A stretch of DNA of 18,603 bases from Synergistaceae bacterium (GTDB lineage: Bacteria > Synergistota > Synergistia > Synergistales > Synergistaceae), in the NCBI GenBank assembly GCA_030531285.1, contig JAUNNW010000006.1:1-18603 (forward strand), written 5' to 3'. This document shows positions 1 through 5,740 of the stretch, piece after piece; the first letter of the stretch is position 1, and each line of letters opens with the position of its first letter. The notes beneath the pieces were generated by a model. It made no database searches. It was not told where the DNA came from and saw only the letters and a list, made by a program, of their open reading frames with translations. A program made the translations under genes and the position numbers.

Positions 1-9
1 GTCGTTTAA

Positions 10-81
10 GGCACAACCATGTGTACTCACAGAGATTGTTGACTGTGCCGCGCCGCGCGCTGACTACTCCCTAATCTGCCG
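10..81 (-). ncRNA. Candidate yybP-ykoY (Mn2+) riboswitch, leader of an off-window gene
   Basis: Reading leftwards from the promoter at 112-84, the RNA contains GGGAGTAG (71-64), then a short GC-rich segment able to fold (63-50), then GTCAACAATCTC (43-32), a small CTC/GAG hairpin, and TGTGCC (15-10), which can pair with GGCACA (49-44). The yybP-ykoY manganese-sensing family is defined by a GGGGAGUAG-type loop and a second loop of the (G)UCAACAUxCUC kind, so both signature segments are present in the right order and at the 5' end of a transcript. The region between them is shorter than in the E. coli and Lactococcus examples I remember, and one base of each signature differs. The regulated gene, in this family often a Mn2+ exporter or other metal transporter, lies left of base 1 and cannot be seen. 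Identity is an inference from motifs. Confidence 0.5.
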
Positions 82-83
82 GG

Positions 84-112
84 ATTATGACACAACGCCG
101 CTCAAAAGTCAA
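84..112 (-). promoter_or_regulatory. Sigma70-type promoter reading leftwards
   Basis: On the minus strand TTGACT (112-107) and CATAAT (89-84) are separated by exactly 17 bases. This is close to the sigma70 consensus and would start transcription near base 77, directly in front of the candidate riboswitch. It lies 17 bases beyond the stop of the zinc-ribbon gene, so it begins a new leftward unit. Confidence 0.7.
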
Positions 113-129
113 TGGTCTGTAATACAGCG

Positions 130-276
130 TTATTTAATTATTTCTCCGGTGCTTTCGTCCACTATAAAAACCTTTTTGCATTTTGCGCAGCGATACCGCC
201 AGCAGGCAGCGCTTACCTGCGATAATCTTCTGGCGAGTCTCAGTCCGCAAAACGGACAAACTTTGGCGTCATCCAT
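130..276 (-). CDS. Small zinc-ribbon protein, 48 aa
   Basis: A 48-codon gene starting MDDAKVCPFCG. It has a CPFC knuckle at Cys7/Cys10 and a second pair at Cys30/Cys33 in YRCAKCKK, which is the spacing of a treble-clef or rubredoxin-like zinc ribbon; Cys25 is an extra cysteine. The remainder is basic and ends in a short acidic tail. The start is fixed by AGGAGG (288-283) six bases before the ATG. It lies 17 bases after the stop of the YkgJ-type gene on the same strand, so the two are probably co-transcribed. No larger domain is present. Metal binding is an inference from the four cysteines, and the cellular role is unknown; nucleic-acid or protein contact would be usual for such ribbons. The coding call rests on the ribosome binding site, the motif and the operon position. 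Confidence 0.75.
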   Translation of the reverse strand: MDDAKVCPFCGLRLARRLSQVSAACWRYRCAKCKKVFIVDESTGEIIK

Positions 277-293
277 CACAATTCCTCCTGCGA

Positions 294-731
294 TTACAAT
301 CCGGCTGCTTTTTCAATTTCTTCTTTGGTGTACAGTTTTCCGCTGTTCATTCCGGGACATCTCTTCGCATAAAAATCCCATTCGGCTTTGTTTTCGAGCA
401 TGGATTTCCAAAACGGGAACTGCGCGCACTGTTTCGGGCGGACAGGATAAATTTTGCAGCGCCTTGTCTTGGCATCCTGAAATATGCAGTCGTAATTTCT
501 TTCAGGCAGATCCTTAATGCTTTTGTTGCCGCAAATATCTTCCCTGAGACAAAGCCGTGTCAGCTCTTCAACGGAAATTTTGAGGTACTGCGCTATCCGC
601 TGAATTTCGGCTTCCGAAACCCAAATATCCCCCGGATCTTTGCTGCAGCACGCCCCGCACTCTTTACAGGAAAAACGGAGACCTCCGTCGTAAAAACGCG
701 GACTGTTCCCCGTCTGTTGTGTATCCGACAT
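294..731 (-). CDS. YkgJ-family cysteine cluster protein (putative Fe-S/zinc protein)
   Basis: A protein of 145 aa with CKECGACC at residues 22-29, Cys61, Cys67, Cys82, then CKIYPVRPKQC (92-102) followed by FPFW, and Cys125. This CxxCxxCC plus CxxYxxRPxxC pattern defines the YkgJ/Fli-associated cysteine cluster family (PF03692), thought to bind zinc or an iron-sulfur centre; no reaction is established for it. I place the start at the ATG at 731, one base after the mreB-like stop. The open frame extends 25 codons further to a TTG at 806, but that stretch lies inside mreB and has an Ala-rich, unrelated sequence. The ribosome binding site is weak (AGAAG), suggesting translational coupling to the gene upstream. 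Next downstream is the zinc-ribbon gene, so two cysteine-rich metal-type proteins sit side by side. Confidence 0.85.
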   Translation of the reverse strand: MSDTQQTGNSPRFYDGGLRFSCKECGACCSKDPGDIWVSEAEIQRIAQYLKISVEELTRLCLREDICGNKSIKDLPERNYDCIFQDAKTRRCKIYPVRPKQCAQFPFWKSMLENKAEWDFYAKRCPGMNSGKLYTKEEIEKAAGL

Positions 732-732
732 A

Positions 733-1776
733 TTATTTTCTTCTGCTGCCGCGGCGTGTTGTCGAATATACGGCTCCGCACTCTCTAAGCTTGCCAAGAG
801 CGTCAAGCGCTATGCCAGTGCCCATAACGACGCACTCGGAAGCGTTTTCGGCAACGGAGCAGGAAATTTCCGTTTCTTTTGTAATAAGCTCAGGAAGTCC
901 TCTCAGGTACGCGCCGCCGCCTGTAAGTATAATGCCTTTTTCGATAACGTCCGAAGCAAGTTCAGGGGGCGTTTTTTCAAGCACCCGTTTAATTGCCGCT
1001 ATAAGCTGGCCTATTGACTCCTCAATTGCGTCGGCAACATCTGAACTTGAAATTGTAAGCGGACGGGGCAGACCGTGTATAAGGTCGCTGCCCCTTATTT
1101 CCATAGTCAAATTTTCTTCGCCTGAACGGACAAAGCAGGAACCTATCTGTTTTTTGACGTCTTCCGCTGTCTGCTCGCCTACTGCAAGGTTGTACTGGCG
1201 GCGTATGTAGCGCATTATTGCTTCATCGAATTTGTCGCCGCCGACTCGCAGCGATTCGCACACAACAAGTCCGCCTAAAGAAGCAACAGCTATGTCCGAA
1301 GTTCCTCCGCCTATGTCAACGACCATATTTCCGACAGGCTCTCCTATAGGAAGATGGGCGCCTATGGCGGCGGCCATGGGCTCTTCTATAAGGTAGGCTT
1401 CCTTGGCGCCGACCTCAACCGCCGCTTCAAGGACAGCGCGGCGCTCAACGTTCGTTGCGCCTGCGGGAACCCCGACCATTATACGGTGGCGGACGACACG
1501 CTCAAAACCGGAGGTTACCTTGCGGACAAACTCGCGCATCATAACCTCGGTCATTGTGTAGTCAGCAATAACCCCGTCGCGAAGCGGGCGTATTGCAACC
1601 ACGTTGCCCGGTGTTCTTCCTATCATAATCTTGGCGTCATTGCCGACAGCGAGAATTTTTCCTGTATTCTGATCAAGCGCGACAACCGACGGCTCGCGCA
1701 GCACAATGCCTTTTCCTTTTATATATACGAGTACGGTAGCCGTTCCAAGGTCAATTCCTATGTCTCTGCTCCACAA
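733..1776 (-). CDS. mreB: MreB/Mbl-family actin-like cell-shape protein
   Basis: A 347-aa actin-fold ATPase of the MreB family, which forms membrane-associated filaments that guide peptidoglycan synthesis and rod shape. Visible motifs are phosphate-1 DIGIDLGTATVLVY (residues 5-18), phosphate-2 DIGGGTSD (154-161), the connecting segment EEPMAAAIGA (131-140), and the adenosine motif TGGG (285-288). Length is that of the family (about 335-350) plus a basic tail RRGSRRK. The start is a TTG: GGGAGG lies nine bases upstream and the residues that follow (MWSRDIGIDLGT) align with the conserved beginning of MreB, so no ATG start is needed. mreC and mreD are not adjacent. The gap to truA is 58 bp and contains an AT-only 8-bp inverted repeat. 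Whether it is MreB or the Mbl paralogue cannot be decided from this sequence. Confidence 0.93.
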   Translation of the reverse strand: MWSRDIGIDLGTATVLVYIKGKGIVLREPSVVALDQNTGKILAVGNDAKIMIGRTPGNVVAIRPLRDGVIADYTMTEVMMREFVRKVTSGFERVVRHRIMVGVPAGATNVERRAVLEAAVEVGAKEAYLIEEPMAAAIGAHLPIGEPVGNMVVDIGGGTSDIAVASLGGLVVCESLRVGGDKFDEAIMRYIRRQYNLAVGEQTAEDVKKQIGSCFVRSGEENLTMEIRGSDLIHGLPRPLTISSSDVADAIEESIGQLIAAIKRVLEKTPPELASDVIEKGIILTGGGAYLRGLPELITKETEISCSVAENASECVVMGTGIALDALGKLRECGAVYSTTRRGSRRK

Positions 1777-1834
1777 AACTCTCAGCCTCCCTGCGTACTG
1801 CTCTGCTTATTGTACAACAAAATACTAATTTTGT

Positions 1835-2587
1835 TTAGCAAAATAGTTTTTCGCGGTAGTTAACCCTCCAAAAGAAAAGTCCGTTAGGAGGGAAAGTGCG
1901 CCCTCCGCTTTCCCTGTCCCCATTTTCAAGCATTTCCGCTATCCATTCCGGCGGACGCTTTTTCTGTGCCACCAGCTCAAGATTGCCGAGCATAATCCGG
2001 ATCATGTTCATAAGAAAAGCATTGCCCTTGACGTGCAGCCATACAAGCCTTCCGCGTCTGAAAAGCTTTACCGAGTGCAGTGTCCGAACAGTATTTTCCG
2101 GCATTTCGTTCTTTTTGCAGAACGCGCCGAAGTCATGCTTTCCTTCAAGATACCGGCACGCCTGCGCGGCAAGCGCCCAGTCGCAGTTTCCTGTCTTAAT
2201 GTGGCATACAAACGGTTCAAGGTGCGGATAAACCGCTCTGCCGTGCCACATGAAATAGACATACTCACGGGAAACGGCATCGAAACGGGCATTAAAATTA
2301 TCCGGAGCTTCCGCAACACGCATAAACTGCACACCCTGAGGCAGATTGGCATTAACTGCAAGCATAAGTTTGTCCGGTCTCCATGCCTCGCTAAGCTCAA
2401 AACTGCACACCTGACCCTTTGCGTGTACTCCGGCGTCAGTCCTTCCGGCACCCGTGATTTTTACGCCGCTGCCGTTCAGCAAAGACAATACTTTTTCTAT
2501 TTCCTCCTGAACCGTGAAAAGCCCGGGCTGGCACTGCCAACCGCTGAACAATCCTCCATCGTAGCTTACTTCAGCCGCAAAATTCAT
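1835..2587 (-). CDS. truA: tRNA pseudouridine(38-40) synthase TruA
   Basis: A 250-aa protein that isomerises uridines 38, 39 and 40 in the tRNA anticodon arm to pseudouridine. The catalytic-site motif GRTDAGVHAKGQ is present with Asp51 as the expected nucleophile (equivalent to Asp60 in E. coli), preceded by the N-terminal YDGGLFSGWQ segment. FLMNMIRIMLGNL near the C terminus is the other family hallmark (usually FLhnMVRxivG). I start at the ATG at 2587 because GGGAGG stands six bases in front and MNFAAEVSYDG matches the family; a TTG 11 codons upstream reads through the ribosome binding site and is unlikely. It is the first gene of the leftward group truA-mreB-YkgJ-zinc ribbon. No clear promoter was found in 2588-2729, although a terminator for the permease separates it from that gene. 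Confidence 0.95.
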   Translation of the reverse strand: MNFAAEVSYDGGLFSGWQCQPGLFTVQEEIEKVLSLLNGSGVKITGAGRTDAGVHAKGQVCSFELSEAWRPDKLMLAVNANLPQGVQFMRVAEAPDNFNARFDAVSREYVYFMWHGRAVYPHLEPFVCHIKTGNCDWALAAQACRYLEGKHDFGAFCKKNEMPENTVRTLHSVKLFRRGRLVWLHVKGNAFLMNMIRIMLGNLELVAQKKRPPEWIAEMLENGDRESGGRTFPPNGLFFWRVNYREKLFC

Positions 2588-2721
2588 TGCGCACCTCCCG
2601 TTCAGTTCTTTAATCCGCAATTATTATTGCAGACAAGCGGCAAAAATTCCACCACTTAAACCCGTTTCATTCAAAATTCCTGCAAACGGCAAATACCTCA
2701 GCCTGCACACGCTCAACAGCC

Positions 2722-2756
2722 CAAAATTAAAGGAGAGCAGATTATCTGCTCTCCTT
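2722..2756 (-). terminator. Intrinsic terminator of the purine permease gene
   Basis: On the minus strand AAGGAGAGCAGA (2756-2745) pairs perfectly with TCTGCTCTCCTT (2741-2730) around a three-base loop, and the stem runs straight into TTAATTTT. It lies 23 bases past the permease stop codon. The stem is palindromic, but the opposite direction has no T tract. Confidence 0.88.
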
Positions 2757-2779
2757 GCACTATAATTTTCTGTTCCCGT

Positions 2780-4072
2780 TTAGAGCATATGGTTGATGAT
2801 AAACAGCGCGGTAAGCACGTACATTATCCAGCTTATTTCTTTTGCCTTGCCGGTAAAGAGCTTAAGGAAGACAAAGCTACAGATGCCAAATTCAATACCT
2901 GTGCTGATGCTGTATGCAAACGGCATCATAACCATTGCAAGAATTGCCGGGACAAAATCTGTCCAGTCCGAAAAATCCATTCTCTCAAGCCCCATAACCA
3001 TGAAGATACCGACCATGATCAAGGCGGGGGCCGTCGCGCAGCCAGGAACCATGCTTACTATAGGGTTAAGGAAGGTTGCAAGAAGAAACAGAACACCAAC
3101 CGTGACGGCCGTGAGCCCTGTGCGTCCGCCCTGCTCAACACCCGCCGCGGATTCTACAAACGTTGTGACCGTTGAGGTTCCGAGCACGGCGCCGCAAACC
3201 GTCCCCACCGCGTCTGCCATGAGAGCGGGACCTGCTTTGGGAAGATGGCCCTTTTCGTCAAGCATGTCAACGCGGCTTGCGCAGCCGACAAGAGTTCCGA
3301 CCGTATCAAAGAAATCTACGAAGAAGAAAGCAAATACTATTACCCAGAAATCCATATTCTTAAGCATTGAGAAATCCATCTGCCAAAACGTCGGGGAAAG
3401 GCTCGGCGGCATTGCGACGATTTCCTTCGGAAGCTTTGTCACGCCGAAAGGAATTCCGAGAAGCGTCACCGCGACAATTCCGATGAGGATACTGCCCTTG
3501 ACGCCCTTGTGCTGCAAAACGACCATGAGAATAAGACCGACAAGCGCAAGCATAAGAGGGATATTGCCTTTGAAAACTCCAAGACCGACAAGCGTTGCGG
3601 GATTGTCTACGACGATTCCGGCGCCCCTGCACCCTATAAAGGCTATAAAGAGACCTATACCGGCCGAAATACCTATTTTAAGCGTATTCGGCAGCGAGTT
3701 GACAACCATCTGGCGTATGTTGGAAAGCGTGAGGAGTATAAAGATGATACCTTCGACAAAAACAGCCGTAAGGGCAATTTTCCATGACACGCCCATCGTG
3801 AGACAAACCGAATAGGTGAAATAAGCGTTAAGTCCCATACTCGGAGCAAGCGCAAACGGATAGTTCGCAAGCGCAGCCATCAGGAAGCAGCCGATAGCGG
3901 CACCGAGACAGGTAGCAACAAGAACGGAACCGAAAGGCATTCCGCTTTCGGAAAGTATTCCAGGGTTGACGACGATAATGTACGCCATCGCCATAAACGT
4001 TGTGAGACCGGCTATGAGTTCGGTTTTTGCGTCAGTGCCGTTCTCTTTGAGCTTGAAAAGTTTCTCTAACAT
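2780..4072 (-). CDS. NCS2/AzgA-type purine permease (PbuG-like)
   Basis: A 430-aa polytopic inner-membrane protein with about 12 hydrophobic segments, of the NCS2 (AzgA/PbuG/GhxP) family of proton-coupled nucleobase permeases that import hypoxanthine, guanine or adenine. Family signatures include GLTTFMAMAYIIVVNPGIL near the N terminus, PSMGLNAYF (around residue 80), FFFVDFFDTVGTLVG (around 250) and TTFVESAAGV followed by QGGRTGLTAV (around 310). Length is normal. The ATG at 4072 is preceded by GGGGGAG. The gene is divergent from the de novo purine operon and has its own promoter, so salvage uptake and synthesis share one intergenic control region. The base transported (adenine versus guanine/hypoxanthine) cannot be told from sequence alone. 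Confidence 0.93.
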   Translation of the reverse strand: MLEKLFKLKENGTDAKTELIAGLTTFMAMAYIIVVNPGILSESGMPFGSVLVATCLGAAIGCFLMAALANYPFALAPSMGLNAYFTYSVCLTMGVSWKIALTAVFVEGIIFILLTLSNIRQMVVNSLPNTLKIGISAGIGLFIAFIGCRGAGIVVDNPATLVGLGVFKGNIPLMLALVGLILMVVLQHKGVKGSILIGIVAVTLLGIPFGVTKLPKEIVAMPPSLSPTFWQMDFSMLKNMDFWVIVFAFFFVDFFDTVGTLVGCASRVDMLDEKGHLPKAGPALMADAVGTVCGAVLGTSTVTTFVESAAGVEQGGRTGLTAVTVGVLFLLATFLNPIVSMVPGCATAPALIMVGIFMVMGLERMDFSDWTDFVPAILAMVMMPFAYSISTGIEFGICSFVFLKLFTGKAKEISWIMYVLTALFIINHML

Positions 4073-4094
4073 CAGTGCTTCTCCCCCTTAATTA

Positions 4095-4106
4095 TGGTGT
4101 ACACCA
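4095..4106. promoter_or_regulatory. Perfect palindrome at permease start site, putative operator
   Basis: TGGTGTACACCA is a perfect 12-bp inverted repeat located just downstream of the permease -10 box, overlapping the expected transcription start. A second copy of its right half, TACACCACG, occurs at 4166-4174, 66 bp away (the first is at 4100-4108), so the two copies bracket the promoter on roughly the same DNA face. This is what a repressor operator with an auxiliary half-site looks like. The cognate regulator is not in the window. Confidence 0.45.
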
Positions 4107-4114
4107 CGGTTAAA

Positions 4115-4142
4115 ATTTTAATGAGTTTGTTTTGCAGGTCAA
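4115..4142 (-). promoter_or_regulatory. Promoter of the purine permease gene
   Basis: On the minus strand TTGACC (4142-4137) and TAAAAT (4120-4115) are 16 bases apart. The predicted start is near 4108, giving a leader of about 35 bases with GGGGGAG before the ATG. The leader is too short to hold a purine riboswitch of the xpt type. Confidence 0.65.
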
Positions 4143-4222
4143 TACTTAATTTAAAACAGAAAATATACACCACGCAGATTACATTTTTTAATATTTTGAA
4201 AATATATTCAGTCTGTTTTAAG

Positions 4223-4320
4223 CCGCCGCGGCGGAATTGTACGTGTCCGCAGCTCTCCGTATCGGCAGAGAGAACGGAGCGTACAAACACGGCAGTCTGA
4301 GCAGCCGCGCTGTGTCTGCC
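4223..4320. repeat. Inverted-repeat-rich segment between the divergent promoters
   Basis: This stretch has no plausible gene. It holds a 12-bp palindrome CCGCCGCGGCGG (4223-4234), an inverted pair TTGTACG/CGTACAA (4237-4243 and 4280-4286) enclosing CTCCGT/ACGGAG (4255-4260 and 4274-4279), and a hairpin with arms GGCAG/CTGCC (about 4291-4320) enclosing CAGC/GCTG. It is clearly more GC-rich than the AT-rich bases on both sides. It lies upstream of both promoters and so outside both transcripts. It may be an intergenic repeat element or a relic; no function can be assigned. Confidence 0.4.
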
Positions 4321-4357
4321 TAAATTTTCCTTACAAAAACTTCTTTAATTCAGTATA

Positions 4358-4386
4358 TTGACGCCAACGCACTTTAGAATTAAACT
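4358..4386 (+). promoter_or_regulatory. Promoter of the purine biosynthesis operon
   Basis: TTGACG (4358-4363) and TAAACT (4381-4386) are exactly 17 bases apart. Transcription would begin near 4393, about 20 bases before the ZTP aptamer. No other strong promoter was found inside the operon. Confidence 0.8.
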
Positions 4387-4414
4387 AATAGGCAGCAAAA
4401 AATTAAGCAAAGGC

Positions 4415-4486
4415 ACCCGCGCAACCGACGGACAAGCGGAGCACCGCAGAGAAGCCCGGGTACTGTTAAAGCCGACCGTCTGGGCA
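4415..4486 (+). ncRNA. ZTP (pfl) riboswitch aptamer upstream of purE
   Basis: The segment has the ZTP-riboswitch layout. P1 is ACCCGCG (4415-4421) with CCCGGGT (4455-4461), one mismatch. The junction strand CAACCGACGGACA (4422-4434) matches the conserved UGACUGGCGRA region allowing transitions. P2 is GCGG/CCGC around AGCA (4436-4447), followed by the purine-rich AGAGAAG (4448-4454). The nearly invariant 3' element appears as CCGTCTGGGCA (4476-4486; family CCGCCUGGGCA). The pseudoknot is supported by covariation: GACGG (4427-4431) pairs with CCGTC (4476-4480), where the usual GGCGG/CCGCC has one G-C changed to A-U on both sides. ZTP (AICAR triphosphate) signals shortage of 10-formyl-THF, and the class is known upstream of pur and folate genes, which fits purN, purH and fhs downstream. 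Confidence 0.92.
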
Positions 4487-4521
4487 CATTTCTGCACTAC
4501 AGGAGTGTGCCCTTATTTTTT
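4482..4521 (+). terminator. Riboswitch-controlled intrinsic terminator before purE
   Basis: GGGCACA (4482-4488) pairs with TGTGCCC (4506-4512). Six more pairs, including G-U pairs, close a five-base loop, and TTATTTTTT follows. The 5' arm reuses GGGCA of the aptamer's 3' element, so ligand binding should keep it from forming: a transcriptional ON switch, as established for ZTP riboswitches. GAGGAGGA, the purE ribosome binding site, follows directly at 4522. Confidence 0.9.
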
Positions 4522-4534
4522 GAGGAGGATTTCA

Positions 4535-5017
4535 ATGAAAAAAGTGGCAATCGTTATGGGCAGCGACAGCGACCTTCCGGTTCTTGAAAAAAGCGCCGCT
4601 GTTTTTAAAGAACTGGGAATACCTTACGAGGCACATATTTATTCCGCGCACAGGACACCTGACGAGGCGCATGATTTTGCCGCAAACGCGCGCAAAAACG
4701 GTTTCGGCGCAATCATCTGCGCCGCAGGAATGGCGGCTCATCTAGCGGGGGTCGTGGCGGCGAATACGACGCTTCCGGTTATAGGCATTCCGTGCAAATC
4801 CGCGGTTTTTGACGGAATGGACGCGCTTCTTGCGACAGTCCAGATGCCCTCGGGCATACCGGTGGCAACGGTCGCCGTGAACGGCGGGGCAAATGCCGCC
4901 CTGCTTGCGGCGGAAATTCTTGCCGTTGAAGACGAAGAACTCGCCGGAAAGCTTTCAGCGAAACGCGCCGCCGACAAGGCAAAGGTTCTCGAAAAAGACA
5001 GTAATCTCAAACTGTAA
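4535..5017 (+). CDS. purE: 5-(carboxyamino)imidazole ribonucleotide mutase PurE
   Basis: A 160-aa PurE that produces CAIR in the sixth stage of IMP synthesis. Motifs are MGSDSDLPVL (residues 8-17), SAHRTPDE (about 40-47), AAGMAAHLAGVVAA in place of the common AGGAAHLPG, and a conserved MPSGIPVATVAV. The SAHRTP and AAHL motifs are class I-like (N5-CAIR mutase, normally working with PurK) rather than class II (AIR carboxylase, AGRSNALSG type), but no purK is in this operon. The start is the ATG at 4535, with GAGGAGGA upstream; the open frame runs 59 codons further back through the riboswitch and terminator, which are not coding. It is the first gene behind the ZTP switch; purC follows after 38 bp. 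PurK may be encoded elsewhere, or the enzyme may work at high CO2 without it; this cannot be settled here. Confidence 0.95.
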   Translation: MKKVAIVMGSDSDLPVLEKSAAVFKELGIPYEAHIYSAHRTPDEAHDFAANARKNGFGAIICAAGMAAHLAGVVAANTTLPVIGIPCKSAVFDGMDALLATVQMPSGIPVATVAVNGGANAALLAAEILAVEDEELAGKLSAKRAADKAKVLEKDSNLKL

Positions 5018-5055
5018 GCAATTATTTATTATTCCATACAAAAGGGGAAATTAAA

Positions 5056-5736
5056 ATGAACAAAGTGTACTCCGGTAAAACCAAAGACGTATTCTCACTT
5101 GACAGCGGAAACTATCTTCTCAAATTCAAGGACGACTGCACAGGCAAAGACGGCGTTTTTGACCCGGGCGAAAATTCAGTGGGACTTAAAATCGACGGTG
5201 TCGGCGACGTAAACCTCCGTATGTCAATTTATTTCTTTGAAAAAATAAACGCTGCGGGCATTCGCACTCATTATGTAGACGCAAATCTCACCGACACAAC
5301 GATGGAAGTTCTTCCCGCAAAAGTCTTCGGACACGGGCTTGAAGTCATCTGCCGTTACAAAGCGGTAGGCAGTTTCTTCCGCCGTTACGGCGAATACATT
5401 GAAGAAGGCGCAGATCTTCCCGCATACGTTGAAACGACTTTCAAGGACGATGCCAAGGGCGATCCGCTTGTTACGAAAGACGCTCTCGTTGCCCTTAACG
5501 TAATGTCAGAACGTCAGTATGACGATATCAAGGAAATGACGCAGAAAATAACGAAGATCGTAGCGGACGACCTTGCTGAAAAAGGTCTCGTACTCTACGA
5601 CATCAAATTCGAATACGGCTACGACGCAGACAGAAACGTCATGCTGATTGACGAAATCGCATCAGGAAACATGCGCGTCTACAAAGACGGAAAATATATT
5701 GACCCTATGACGCTTTCAAAGCTTTTCTTCGCGTAA
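5056..5736 (+). CDS. purC: SAICAR synthetase PurC (divergent anaerobe-type subfamily)
   Basis: A 226-aa enzyme that joins CAIR and aspartate with ATP to give SAICAR. It begins MNKVYSGKTKDVF, the usual K-Y-x-GKxKxVY start, and continues LLKFKDDCTGKDGVFDPG. Other motifs are EVICRYKAVGSFFRRYG (the PurC EvvxRnxaaGSxxrR region), GLVLYDIKFEYGYD and a LIDEIASGNMRVY segment where the standard enzyme has DEIxPDxxRxW. The unusual versions of the second and last motifs place it in a PurC subgroup I associate with gut clostridia and relatives, still the normal length and with the SAICAR synthetase core intact. GGGG lies before the ATG at 5056. The gap to the next gene is 4 bp, which suggests coupling. 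The function call is firm; the subgroup assignment is from memory. Confidence 0.93.
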   Translation: MNKVYSGKTKDVFSLDSGNYLLKFKDDCTGKDGVFDPGENSVGLKIDGVGDVNLRMSIYFFEKINAAGIRTHYVDANLTDTTMEVLPAKVFGHGLEVICRYKAVGSFFRRYGEYIEEGADLPAYVETTFKDDAKGDPLVTKDALVALNVMSERQYDDIKEMTQKITKIVADDLAEKGLVLYDIKFEYGYDADRNVMLIDEIASGNMRVYKDGKYIDPMTLSKLFFA

Positions 5737-5740
5737 GCTG

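Noticed and set aside
149..788. Plus-strand open frames over the left end
   Set aside because: They are antisense to the YkgJ-type and zinc-ribbon genes, which have coherent motifs and ribosome binding sites.
732..806. 25-codon extension of the YkgJ-type protein from a TTG
   Set aside because: It overlaps mreB, lacks a ribosome binding site and has no family similarity; the ATG at 731 is adjacent to the mreB stop.
1777..1834. Separate promoter or terminator between truA and mreB
   Set aside because: There is an AT-only inverted repeat (AACAAAAT/ATTTTGTT) and a TACAAT box, but no acceptable -35 box and no GC stem, so neither call is safe.
2793..3815. 340-codon open frame on the plus strand
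   Set aside because: It lies antisense to the well-supported purine permease, has low-complexity Thr/Ser/Arg composition and no ribosome binding site or family match.
4073..4114. Guanine/adenine riboswitch in the permease leader
   Set aside because: The leader is about 35 bases and lacks the conserved loop sequences of the purine aptamer.
4358..4534. 59-codon N-terminal extension of purE
   Set aside because: It would start at the TTG of the -35 box and read through the riboswitch and terminator. The ATG at 4535 has the ribosome binding site and the family's start.
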